NCBI GenBank assembly: GCA_036373915.1
Contig: DASUUU010000025.1
Location: 1-35,047 of the forward strand
Reading direction: 5' to 3'
Length of the DNA: 35,047 nt
Source of the DNA: JASLBX01 sp036373915
Lineage (GTDB): Bacteria > Actinomycetota > Actinomycetes > Jiangellales > Jiangellaceae
Numbering within the stretch: the stretch's first letter is position 1; every line of letters starts with the position of its first letter. This document shows positions 8,502-15,392 of this stretch, piece after piece. A program made the translations under genes and the position numbers. The notes under the pieces are model-generated. The model saw nothing but the letters and a program-made list of their open reading frames with translations. It did no database searches and was not told the origin of the DNA.

Positions 8502-9058
8502 CGATGAGCGAACCGATACGGCACGACGACGTGCGTACCATCGGGGTCGCAATCGCGATCCCTCCACCGTTCGGCCCGGAGTTGCAGCGCTGCCGACAGG
8601 CGCTCGGTGACCCGATGGCGGATGCGATCCCGCCCCACGTCACGCTCCTTCCCCCCACCGAGGTGAGCGCCGACGAGCTGCCCGTCATCACCAAGCACCT
8701 GAGCTCGGTCGCTGCCAACGCCGACCCGTTCAAGATCCATCTTCGGGGCACGGCGACCTTCCGGCCGGTGTCGCCCGTCGTCTTCGTCGCACTCGCCCGC
8801 GGCATATCCGATTGCGAGCAGATGGCCAGCGCCGTGCGCACCGGACCGCTCACGGTCGACCTGCACTTCCCGTACCACCCGCACGTCACGGTGGCGCACA
8901 AGCTGGAGGACGAGATCCTCGACCGAGCATTCGCCGAACTGGCCGACTACGAAGCGGCATTTGCGGTCACCGCCTTCGGGCTGTACGAGCACGGTGAAGA
9001 CGGCTACTGGGTCGAGCACCAGTCGTTCCCGCTGGGCGCGGCGCGTCCAGGGCAATGA
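8498..9058 (+). CDS. 2'-5' RNA ligase family protein (LigT/2H phosphoesterase, 186 aa)
   Basis: 2H phosphoesterase-fold protein. Seen: the two hallmark HxT motifs, PPHVTLLPP near residue 47 and HPHVTVAHK near residue 127, about 80 residues apart as expected for the symmetric active site. Family members hydrolyse 2',3'-cyclic phosphates or reversibly ligate RNA ends; the natural substrate in actinobacteria is mostly unknown. The GTG at 8498 overlaps the trpS stop (GTGA), indicating translational coupling; the ATG at 8504 is the alternative start. Being coupled to trpS suggests a link to tRNA metabolism, but conserved neighbourhood alone does not prove it. Confidence 0.85.
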   Translation: MTMSEPIRHDDVRTIGVAIAIPPPFGPELQRCRQALGDPMADAIPPHVTLLPPTEVSADELPVITKHLSSVAANADPFKIHLRGTATFRPVSPVVFVALARGISDCEQMASAVRTGPLTVDLHFPYHPHVTVAHKLEDEILDRAFAELADYEAAFAVTAFGLYEHGEDGYWVEHQSFPLGAARPGQ

Positions 9059-9060
9059 TG

Positions 9061-9079
9061 GCGCCGAACTGCGCGGCGC
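9061..9079. terminator. Candidate hairpin between convergent genes
   Basis: GCGCCG and CGGCGC arms separated by seven bases directly after the RNA ligase-like stop codon, between genes that converge at this point. No T-run follows, as is common for GC-rich actinobacteria. A weak call based on stem and location. Confidence 0.3.
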
Positions 9080-9097
9080 TCACGCCCGTCCGGGTGA

Positions 9098-10216
9098 TCA
9101 GGCGGCGTAGCGGCCGCGTGAGCGGCGCCGGCGTTGGCGGACGGCCAACAGGCCCAGCACGGCCAGCGCCGCGACACCGACCGGCCACCAGGGCGGAATG
9201 CCCGAGCCGAGCGCGAGGTCGGCCGCATCGGCCGCGGACGGTTCTTCGCTCTCTGGCGCAGGTGGGTCCGCCGCCGCGTCGTCTACCCGTGCTTCAGCGG
9301 CGGCGGCGACGTCCTCCGGGGTGACAAGTACACCCACGGGTTCGGCCGTACCCGCCGCGGCGAAGCCCCAGTCAAGCAACTCGGCGGCGACCGGTTCGGC
9401 GCGCCCGTCGGCGCCGAGGACCGTCACGACAAGCCTGGTGTCGCCGCGCTCGGCCGCGGCGACCAGGGTGTGCCCCGCCTCGGTGGTGTAGCCGGTCTTG
9501 AGCCCGATCGCACCGTCGTATGAGCCGAGCAGCCGGTTCTGATTCTGGATCTGGAATGTCTGGCCGTCGAGGCCGGGAAATGCGTAGTTCCGGGTCTGCG
9601 CGATCTCCGCGAGTTCGGCGTCGGCGAGCACCGCGCGCCCGAACAGTGCCAGGTCGTATGCGGAGGACACCTGGCCTGGCTCGTCGAGTCCGTGGGGTGT
9701 CGCGGCGTGGGTGTCGAAGGCGCCCAGCCTGGCGGCTTCGGCGTTCATCAGCTCGAGGCATGCCGCCAGCCCACCGACCAACTCGGCCAACCCGTGCGCC
9801 GCGTCGTTGCCGGAGGCGAGGAACAGCCCGTGCTCGAGGTCGGCCAGAGAGTACGTCTCGCCCGGAACCATGCCGACCCGGCTCCCCTCGACGTGGCCGT
9901 TCTCCTCCGACGCGGTGTAGCTCTGGTCGGGTTCGATGACCGGCAGCACGGCCAGAGCGGTGAGCAGCTTGATGGTGCTGGCGGGCGGTAGCGGGACGTG
10001 CGCGTCGTACGCGGCTAGGACGTTGCCGGTCTCGGCGTCTGCCACCAGCCATGCCGCCGCTTCGACCTCGGGAAGCACCGGCACGCCACTGCCAGAACTG
10101 ACGACAGGCGCGCCGACAGTGCCGAGCAACTCGCCGCCGACCGGATCGACCGGCGCTGCGCCCAGCAGGAGTGGGGCCGCCACCAAGGCGGCGGCAAGCT
10201 GGGCGACGAGGCTCAT
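9098..10216 (-). CDS. D-alanyl-D-alanine carboxypeptidase (penicillin-binding protein, peptidase S11, 372 aa)
   Basis: Removes the terminal D-Ala from peptidoglycan stem pentapeptides outside the membrane, limiting cross-linking. Seen: an N-terminal hydrophobic signal segment (residues 3-21), and the three serine acyl-enzyme motifs: STIK (S80, K83), SGN (135-137) and KTG (240-242). A linker rich in Ala, Glu and Pro follows, then one C-terminal membrane helix near residues 338-360 and a basic tail (RQRRRRSRGR). This is the actinobacterial DacA/DacB-like layout with a C-terminal anchor. No good Shine-Dalgarno sequence precedes the ATG at 10216. It follows the marR gene by 31 nt on the same strand and may share its transcript, which would tie wall trimming to the MarR ligand; that is inference. 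Confidence 0.92.
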   Translation of the reverse strand: MSLVAQLAAALVAAPLLLGAAPVDPVGGELLGTVGAPVVSSGSGVPVLPEVEAAAWLVADAETGNVLAAYDAHVPLPPASTIKLLTALAVLPVIEPDQSYTASEENGHVEGSRVGMVPGETYSLADLEHGLFLASGNDAAHGLAELVGGLAACLELMNAEAARLGAFDTHAATPHGLDEPGQVSSAYDLALFGRAVLADAELAEIAQTRNYAFPGLDGQTFQIQNQNRLLGSYDGAIGLKTGYTTEAGHTLVAAAERGDTRLVVTVLGADGRAEPVAAELLDWGFAAAGTAEPVGVLVTPEDVAAAAEARVDDAAADPPAPESEEPSAADAADLALGSGIPPWWPVGVAALAVLGLLAVRQRRRRSRGRYAA

Positions 10217-10247
10217 AGTGTCCGAAAGGGTACGCGGCTACGGCCGG

Positions 10248-10775
10248 CTACCGGCGATCAGGCTGTTCGACGGCGCCGTCGAACGGTCGGACGAGAATCC
10301 GCAACAGGGCGGCGAGCTGTTCCTGATCAGCGCGGGTCAGGCCCGCCAGCAACTCGCGCTCATGCTCGAGCAACGCCTCGAGTGCCGTATCCGCGGCGCG
10401 GCGGCCCTCGGGGGTCAGCACCACTCTGACGCCGCGCCGGTCGCCGGTTTCACGGCGAAGGCGTTCGACGAGTCCGCGGGCGGCGAGTTTCTCCACCCGT
10501 GTCGTCATCGTGCCGCTGGTGACGAGCGTCTCGGCCATCAGCTCGCTCGGCGACAGTTCGTACGGCGGGCCCGCTCGGCGAAGCGCGGCCAGCACGTCGA
10601 ACTCCCACAACTCCAGGCCCGCGCCGTCGGCTTGGGCAAATGCCTCGCGCCGGCGTTTGTCGAGGTGGTGCGCCAGCCGGCTGACCCGGGACAGTACCTG
10701 CATCGGGTCGGTATCGAGGTCGGGCCGCTCGCGCCGCCACGCCTCGACGATGCGGTCGACCTGGTCTCGCCCCAC
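10248..10775 (-). CDS. MarR family transcriptional regulator (175 aa)
   Basis: Winged-helix repressor acting as a dimer. Seen: an N-terminal helix (residues 20-45), LELWEFDVLAALRRAG, the recognition region LSPSELMAETLVTSGTMTTRVEKLAARGLV, and the wing RRETGDRRGVRVVLTPEGRR. A C-terminal dimer helix carries LLAGLTRADQEQLAALL. All are typical of MarR. GTG start at 10775. Divergent from the methyltransferase at 10871, with two MarR-type palindromes in the 95-bp gap, so it likely represses that gene and itself. The ligand is unknown. Confidence 0.92.
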   Translation of the reverse strand: MGRDQVDRIVEAWRRERPDLDTDPMQVLSRVSRLAHHLDKRRREAFAQADGAGLELWEFDVLAALRRAGPPYELSPSELMAETLVTSGTMTTRVEKLAARGLVERLRRETGDRRGVRVVLTPEGRRAADTALEALLEHERELLAGLTRADQEQLAALLRILVRPFDGAVEQPDRR

Positions 10776-10799
10776 GCCTGTAAGCCTACGGCGTCGAGC

Positions 10800-10815
10800 A
10801 TCTTGACATCAAGAT
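10800..10815. promoter_or_regulatory. MarR operator candidate 1
   Basis: Near-perfect palindrome ATCTTGA-CA-TCAAGAT: 7-bp arms around two bases, 25 bp upstream of the marR start. The CTTGA..TCAAG core is a common MarR-family half-site arrangement. Most likely the autoregulatory site of the adjacent MarR. Confidence 0.65.
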
Positions 10816-10840
10816 AGTCTGCGGACACCATAGTAGATAC

Positions 10841-10852
10841 CTTGACCTCAAG
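10841..10852. promoter_or_regulatory. MarR operator candidate 2
   Basis: CTTGA-CC-TCAAG, the same core as the site 39 bp away, ending 18 nt before the methyltransferase ATG and next to its GGAGG. A repressor here would block both the promoter end and translation initiation region of the divergent gene. The shared core on both sides of the gap supports one regulator for both genes. Confidence 0.6.
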
Positions 10853-10870
10853 AGACTTGGAGGCGGGCAG

Positions 10871-11635
10871 ATGTGGGACCCGCAGCGTTACCTGGCCCGC
10901 GCGGCCGAACGCGCCCGGCCGTTCCACGACCTGCTGTCCCACGTCGGCGCCGCCGCCCCCGGGACGGTCGTCGATCTGGGATGCGGGCCGGGCAACCTCA
11001 CCGCGACGCTGGCAGAGCGCTGGCCGGACGCCAAGGTCGTCGGCGTCGATTCGTCGGCGGCCATGGTCGAGGCGGCCCGCCGGATAGAAGGCATCGAGGC
11101 CATCCACGCCGACCTGCGAGAGTGGGAGCCGCCGTCCCCGGTCGGCGTCCTGGTGAGCAACGCGGTCCTGCAGTGGGTTCCGGATCATCTGGCGTTGCTG
11201 CCGCGGTTGGCCGGGTGGCTGGAGCCGGGCGGATGGCTCGGGTTCCAAGTGCCGGGCAACTACCGCGAGCCGGCTCATGTTCTGCTCCGGGAACTTGCCG
11301 ACTCTCCTGGGTGGCGCGACCGGCTCGGTGCCGACCGGGTGACCCGGGCAGGGGTCTACGAGCCCGACGAGTACCTCGAGGTGCTGGTGGGGCTCGGCCT
11401 GGCCGCGGATGTGTGGTCGACGACGTACCTGCACGTACTTCAGGGCGAGGATGCCGTGCTCGACTGGATGACGGGCACGGCACTGCGGCCGGTGCTCGCC
11501 GTGCTGGACGACGAGGGCGCCGCCGCGTTCATCGGTGAGTACGGCCGGCGGCTTCGCGCGGCGTACCCGCGCAGCGATTACGGCACGGTGCTGCCGTTCC
11601 GGCGGATCTTCGCGGTCGCGCGCAAACAGCCCTGA
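10871..11635 (+). CDS. tam: Trans-aconitate 2-methyltransferase-like SAM methyltransferase (254 aa)
   Basis: Class I SAM-dependent methyltransferase. Tam methyl-esterifies trans-aconitate, an inhibitor formed from cis-aconitate of the citric acid cycle. Seen: N-terminal MWDPQRYLARAAERARPFHDLL, typical of Tam, then SAM motif I VVDLGCGPGNLT, motif II GVDSSAAM, and motif IV VSNAVLQWVPDH. The Tam-specific PGNYREPAHVLLRE segment follows at about residue 133. Length matches the family (about 255). Strong GGAGG before the ATG. Transcribed away from marR with operator-like palindromes in the gap. A related small-acid methyltransferase cannot be excluded without assay. Confidence 0.88.
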   Translation: MWDPQRYLARAAERARPFHDLLSHVGAAAPGTVVDLGCGPGNLTATLAERWPDAKVVGVDSSAAMVEAARRIEGIEAIHADLREWEPPSPVGVLVSNAVLQWVPDHLALLPRLAGWLEPGGWLGFQVPGNYREPAHVLLRELADSPGWRDRLGADRVTRAGVYEPDEYLEVLVGLGLAADVWSTTYLHVLQGEDAVLDWMTGTALRPVLAVLDDEGAAAFIGEYGRRLRAAYPRSDYGTVLPFRRIFAVARKQP

Positions 11636-11648
11636 CCGTGGCGAGTCG

Positions 11649-12197
11649 TCAGGTCGCGGTATCGGCAATGGGTGCGCCGGCCCAATCCTGGCGGCGCACC
11701 TCGTAACACGCGATCGCCGCGGCAGCGGCCACGTTGAGCGAGCCGACCTTGCCGACCTGCGGTATGTAGGCCAGCGCGTCGCAGGACCTCAGGCACGCCG
11801 CCGAGAGGCCATGGTCCTCCGCTCCGACGGCGAGGCACACATCGCTCGACAGGTCGAGTTCGTGCAATGGCCGGGCGTCGTCGGTGAGCTCGATGCCGAC
11901 GACGTGATAGCCCTCGTCACGAGCCCGCTCCACGGCCGGCCCCGCCTCGGGAAGGGACGTGACGTTCAGGTACCTGTCGGTGCCCATCGCCATCTTCTGC
12001 GCCTTCGGGTCGCGGGGCGACGCCGTCCGCCCGATCAGGTAGAGATCGGTAACGCCGAAGGCCGCCGCCGTGCGCACCATCGCACCGACGTTGAACGGCG
12101 ACTGCACTCCGTCGAGCAGCAGCCCCATGCGTACCGAGGTGCGGCGTTTCCACGACCGGTGCAGCCGCTTGAGGTCGGTGCCTCTGAGTTGGGCCAT
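11649..12197 (-). CDS. SpoU/TrmH family RNA 2'-O-ribose methyltransferase
   Basis: SPOUT-class RNA methyltransferase (about 182 aa) that methylates a ribose 2'-OH in tRNA or rRNA. Seen: motif 1 NVGAMVRTAAAFGV, with the Asn and Arg of the active site, motif 2 VGAEDHGLS, and motif 3 IPQVGKVGSLNVAAAAAIACYEV forming the SAM-binding trefoil knot. The usual N-terminal RNA-binding extension of many members is missing, as in TrmH/TrmL-like small forms. The ATG at 12197 lies six nucleotides past the stop of the RsmC-like gene; a GTG directly abutting that stop (12203) is the other option. The target nucleotide is not predictable from sequence. Confidence 0.88.
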   Translation of the reverse strand: MAQLRGTDLKRLHRSWKRRTSVRMGLLLDGVQSPFNVGAMVRTAAAFGVTDLYLIGRTASPRDPKAQKMAMGTDRYLNVTSLPEAGPAVERARDEGYHVVGIELTDDARPLHELDLSSDVCLAVGAEDHGLSAACLRSCDALAYIPQVGKVGSLNVAAAAAIACYEVRRQDWAGAPIADTAT

Positions 12198-12203
12198 GAC
12201 CAC

Positions 12204-12827
12204 CTATCCGTTGGACTCCGGCCCGCCGGAGCGGACCTCGAGCAGACGGTAGCCGCGCTCGGAGAGCAACCGGGTGGTGGGATACCCGGCGTCGTTCAGA
12301 AAGCGGGCCAGCGAGTCAGAGCCCAGGTGCTTGTGAACGACGAGCACGGCCATGCCGCCGGGCAGCAACCGACCGAGCCAGCGCAGGAGCAGATCGTGCA
12401 GCGCCTGCTTGCCGATCCGGATAGGCGGGTTGGAGTAGATCGCTGCGAACCGGACATCGGCCGGGACGTCATCGGGTGTGCACGCCACCACGTTGCCGCG
12501 ACCGGCCCGTTCGGCGTTCTCGCGGACCAGGTCGAGGGCCCGCTCGTTGACGTCCACCGCCCACACCCTGGCTCGCTTGCGACGGATGGCCATGGTCAAC
12601 GCGATCGGGCCGTAGCCACACCCGAGGTCGAGGATGTCGCCCCGCACGCGGGGAGCAGGAGCGTGCTGCAGGAGGATCCGCGTGCCCGCGTCGAGCCGTT
12701 CGTGCGAGAACACACCCGAGTCGGTCCGCAGTTCGAGTTGGACATCCGGCAACGAGACCCGCACGGTACCGCCCCGGCTTGCGACCCGCGGTCGGGCGGA
12801 GAAGTAGTGCTCGTCCGCATCCGGCAC
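12204..12827 (-). CDS. RsmC-like SAM-dependent methyltransferase (207 aa)
   Basis: Resembles the C-terminal catalytic half of 16S rRNA m2G1207 methyltransferase RsmC. Seen: the entry segment HYFSARPRVASRGG, VFSHERLDAGTRILL, SAM motif I DILDLGCGYGPIAL, AVDVNERAL, and the amino-methyltransferase motif SNPPIRIGK (NPP plus hydrophobic). HKHLGSDSL is near the C-terminus. Single-domain RsmC-like proteins of about 200 aa are usual in actinobacteria. GTG start at 12827. Followed at once by the SpoU gene, so the two form an RNA modification pair. It is divergent from the DinB gene with only 31 bp between them. Confidence 0.88.
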   Translation of the reverse strand: MPDADEHYFSARPRVASRGGTVRVSLPDVQLELRTDSGVFSHERLDAGTRILLQHAPAPRVRGDILDLGCGYGPIALTMAIRRKRARVWAVDVNERALDLVRENAERAGRGNVVACTPDDVPADVRFAAIYSNPPIRIGKQALHDLLLRWLGRLLPGGMAVLVVHKHLGSDSLARFLNDAGYPTTRLLSERGYRLLEVRSGGPESNG

Positions 12828-12858
12828 CAGACCATCGTACGGGGCAGAATGATCCGCT

Positions 12859-13380
12859 ATGACATCTCCTGGCGCGCTTTCGGAGCCGGACGGTCAGCTG
12901 GGCGATGCCAAGCAGTTGCTGCTCGGTTACCTCGACTACTACCGCTCGGTGGTGGCCCGCAAGGTCGCCGGGTTGTCCGACGCCGATCTCCGCAGCACCC
13001 GCCTTCCGTCCGGCTGGACGCCACTCGAGTTGGTCAAGCATCTCGTCTACATGGAGCGCCGGTGGCTCGAGTGGGGCTTTCTCGGCGTGCCGGTCGAGGA
13101 CCCGTGGGGAGATCGGGGTGCCGACGATCGTTGGGCGGTGGCCCCCGACGAGTCACTCGCCGATCTGCTCGCGCGCCTGCACGACGGCGGGCTGCGTACC
13201 CGTCAGATCGTCGAGGCGGCATCGTTGCCGGACCTTGCGGCGACCGGCGGCCGGTTCGGCGGGGACGAGCCGCCGCGCACGCTCGCCTGGATCCTGTTCC
13301 ATGTCCTGCAGGAGTACGCCCGCCATGCCGGGCACCTGGACATAGTGCGCGAGCTCATCGACGGATCGATCGGCGAGTAA
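12859..13380 (+). CDS. DinB/DUF664 family protein (173 aa)
   Basis: Four-helix bundle of the DinB/YfiT superfamily, whose members bind a metal through three histidines and in actinobacteria often use mycothiol or other thiols. Seen: helix 1 QLLLGYLDYYRSVVARKVAGLS, GWTPLELVKHLVYMERRWLE with the first metal histidine, and HVLQEYARHAGHLDIVRELI with the C-terminal HxxxHxxH-like cluster. Length is typical. ATG at 12859 with weak upstream ribosome-binding bases. No partner in the neighbourhood reveals a substrate. Confidence 0.85.
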   Translation: MTSPGALSEPDGQLGDAKQLLLGYLDYYRSVVARKVAGLSDADLRSTRLPSGWTPLELVKHLVYMERRWLEWGFLGVPVEDPWGDRGADDRWAVAPDESLADLLARLHDGGLRTRQIVEAASLPDLAATGGRFGGDEPPRTLAWILFHVLQEYARHAGHLDIVRELIDGSIGE

Positions 13381-13681
13381 CACTGGGGCGACGGGTAGCG
13401 CGATCTGCCTCCGCGATCGGGGGCTTTCCCGACGCCTCCCGCCACCTTTGCAATGCTCACCTATGGGAAGCAGGCCGTGCCTCGGGAGCCGTCACCCCGA
13501 CTGGAGCCCAGTTCGCACACGAATCCGGCGGGTTCGACCCGCACAAGCGGCCGTGGCGCCGGTTTCGTGTGCGAAGTCAAGGCGCGGTCACCTGAGCAGG
13601 GCAGCGCGCTTCCCATAGGTGTGCATTGCAAATGCGGCGGGAGAAGGTTGCCGGCGACACCCGGTCGGCAAGGATTGGGGC
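13381..13681. other. Intergenic region holding a foldback element
   Basis: About 300 nt between the DinB gene and the O-methyltransferase, both on the plus strand. It contains no convincing gene. Most of it (13436-13643) is a long imperfect palindrome; the last 38 nt form the leader of the O-methyltransferase gene, with AAGGAT before its ATG. Confidence 0.7.
13436..13643. repeat. Foldback (palindromic) element, MITE-like candidate
   Basis: Outer arms 13436-13471 and 13608-13643 are 36 nt each and inverted with 33 matches. They share TTTGCAATGC and CACCTATGGGAAGC in the same order. Inner arms 13510-13530 and 13557-13577 are 21 nt each with 19 matches (core TTCGCACACGAA, then CCGGCG). The stretches between outer and inner arms are weakly complementary too, so the whole 208 bp can fold on itself. 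No flanking target duplication is evident and no transposase lies inside. It could be a non-autonomous mobile element, a large terminator/attenuator, or a recombination site. Seen directly; nature inferred. Confidence 0.75.
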
Positions 13682-14347
13682 ATGACTCAGCAGCTCTGGA
13701 CGGCCGTCGACAAGTACTACGCCGACGCAGTCGTCAAGCCCGACGAAGCCCTGGACGCCGCGCTGCGCGACAGCGATGCAGCCGGACTCCCACCCATAAA
13801 CGTCACGCCGAACCAGGGCAAGCTCCTATACCTGATGGCCCGGATGTGCGGTGCGCGCTCGATTCTGGAAATCGGCACGTTGGGCGGTTACAGCACGATC
13901 TGGCTGGCCCGCGCACTCCCCGATGGCGGCCGGCTGGTGACGCTCGAGGCCGAACCACGGCACGCCGAGGTAGCGAGGGCGAACGTCGCGCGCGCCGGGT
14001 TGGCGGACCGGGTCGCAATTCGGGTCGGCCGTGCGCTGGACACCCTGCCCCGACTCGAGGCGGACGGCATCGGGTCATTCGACTTCGTCTTCATCGACGC
14101 GGACAAGCCGAGCAATCCGGGCTACGTCGAATGGGCGTTGAAGATCACCCGGCCCGGCAGCGTGATCATCGTGGACAACGTGGTGCGTGGCGGCGCAGTG
14201 GCCGACGCGGGCAGCGACGACGGCGCCGTACTCGGGGTGCGGCGGATGAACGAGTTGATCGCCGCCGACCAGCGGCTGACCGCCACGGCGATCCAGACGG
14301 TGGGAAGCAAGGGCTACGACGGCATGCTCGTCGCGCTCGTCGGCTGA
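13682..14347 (+). CDS. Class I SAM-dependent O-methyltransferase (CCoAOMT/COMT-like, 221 aa)
   Basis: Small-molecule O-methyltransferase of the caffeoyl-CoA/catechol O-methyltransferase family (Methyltransf_3), usually metal dependent and acting on vicinal hydroxyls. Seen: ARSILEIGTLGGYSTIWLARAL (SAM motif I), LVTLEAEPRHAEVARANV, FDFVFIDADKPSNPGYVEWAL with the metal-ligand aspartates, and VIIVDNVVRGGAVAD. A C-terminal VGSKGYDGMLVALV follows. Length is standard. The ATG at 13682 is preferred over an upstream open frame from 13619, because the family N-terminus starts here and AAGGAT lies about 10 nt upstream. Its 3' end overlaps the convergent LysR gene by 34 nt. Substrate unknown. Confidence 0.9.
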   Translation: MTQQLWTAVDKYYADAVVKPDEALDAALRDSDAAGLPPINVTPNQGKLLYLMARMCGARSILEIGTLGGYSTIWLARALPDGGRLVTLEAEPRHAEVARANVARAGLADRVAIRVGRALDTLPRLEADGIGSFDFVFIDADKPSNPGYVEWALKITRPGSVIIVDNVVRGGAVADAGSDDGAVLGVRRMNELIAADQRLTATAIQTVGSKGYDGMLVALVG

Positions 14348-15306
14348 CTCGCCGGCTGGCTCGCCGGCCATGCAGGCGGCGTGACCGTCGCGCGCAACAG
14401 GTCAAGGAACGTCTGAACCGGCAACGGTGCCGGCGGACGTCCGTAGGTGAGGGCGATGACCCGCCGGCGGTCGTGCGGGATGCGCTCGATGTTCACCTGA
14501 GCGTTTCGGTTCGCCAGCAACGCCAGGCCCGGCAGTGTCGTGACACCCATACCGGCGGCGACGAGCGCCTGGGTGGCTACGTAGTCGTCTGTCTCGAACG
14601 CGATGTCCGGACTGAAACCCTCGCGCTCGCACATGGCGAGCAGGTGGGCGCGACATCGCTGGCAGCCGGCAATCCATCGCTCGTCGGCGTATCGGGCGAG
14701 CGGGCCAGATGCCGGCCCATCACCGCGCCGACCGCTCCGACCGCGGGGTAGTCCGGGTATCTCACCGCTTCTGCCGAGTCCACCCCGGGTAACGAGGTAG
14801 ATCGGCTCGTCGAACAAAACGGTGGGGGTCATATCGGCGGCCGAAGGCCGGGGGTCATCGTGCTCGAACACCAGCGCCACGTCCACGTCGCCGTTTCGCA
14901 GGGCGGTGATCGCTTCGGGCGGCTCGCACTCGGTGAGAGCGAGTTCGAGCCCGGGATGGCCGGCCAGCATGCGGGCCGCCACCTGCGGAACCACGGTGGC
15001 CAGCGCGGACGGGAAGGCGGCGAGTCGCACCCTGCCTGCCCTAAGCCCGGCGAAGGAGGCGACCTCGGCCTCTGCGGAGCGTACCCGGCCGAGGATCTCG
15101 TCGGCCCGCTGGGCGAGGACCCGGCCGGCTTCGGTGAGCCGTACACCACGTCCGGCCCGCTGTAGCAAGGGAATGCCGAGCTCGGCCTCGAGCCGGCCGA
15201 GGTGGTGGCTTATCGCGGGTTGGCTGTAATGGAGCGCCTCTGCGGCTCCGGTGACCGATCCTTCTCGGGCGACGGCCGCCAAGACTCGCAGCCGGCTGAG
15301 GTCCAT
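14314..15306 (-). CDS. LysR family transcriptional regulator (330 aa)
   Basis: LysR-type regulator: N-terminal winged HTH (residues 1-60, LRVLAAVAREGSVTGAAEAL, then SQPAISHHLGRLE) and a linker helix. A periplasmic-binding-protein-like effector domain from about residue 90 includes AAFPSALATVVPQVAARML and GDVDVALVFEHDD. Close to full family length, with a low-complexity C-terminal tail (PASQPASQP) encoded by a 12-nt tandem repeat that runs into the convergent O-methyltransferase stop region. Divergent from the threonine dehydratase-like gene, the classical arrangement for control of that gene by this regulator, probably with an amino acid or a product as co-inducer (inference). Confidence 0.9.
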   Translation of the reverse strand: MDLSRLRVLAAVAREGSVTGAAEALHYSQPAISHHLGRLEAELGIPLLQRAGRGVRLTEAGRVLAQRADEILGRVRSAEAEVASFAGLRAGRVRLAAFPSALATVVPQVAARMLAGHPGLELALTECEPPEAITALRNGDVDVALVFEHDDPRPSAADMTPTVLFDEPIYLVTRGGLGRSGEIPGLPRGRSGRRGDGPASGPLARYADERWIAGCQRCRAHLLAMCEREGFSPDIAFETDDYVATQALVAAGMGVTTLPGLALLANRNAQVNIERIPHDRRRVIALTYGRPPAPLPVQTFLDLLRATVTPPAWPASQPASQPTSATSMPS

Positions 15307-15392
15307 GACCTACTCCAGTCATAAACATCGCTGATGATAGATGAGAAAAGTTCGATTGGACTTATGTATCTACGGCTGCCAGCGTAGTGCAC
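15307..15392. promoter_or_regulatory. Divergent LysR / dehydratase control region
   Basis: 86 nt between divergent starts, clearly more AT-rich than its flanks. It holds a short dyad CATC-GCT-GATG at 15326-15336 and A/T stretches suitable for two back-to-back promoters. Such regions normally hold a T-N11-A LysR box; the dyad is the best candidate, but weak. Confidence 0.4.

Noticed and set aside
13510..13530. LexA/SOS box at TTCGCACACGAA
   Set aside because: Half-site spacing and bases do not fit the actinobacterial LexA box, and it is better explained as an arm of the foldback element.
11535..13595. 686-codon plus-strand open frame
   Set aside because: Runs antisense through two methyltransferase genes and out of frame through the DinB gene and foldback element; composition is that of a shadow frame.
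13453..14751. 432-codon plus-strand open frame
   Set aside because: Overlaps the foldback element, the O-methyltransferase in another frame and the LysR gene antisense; no recognisable domain.
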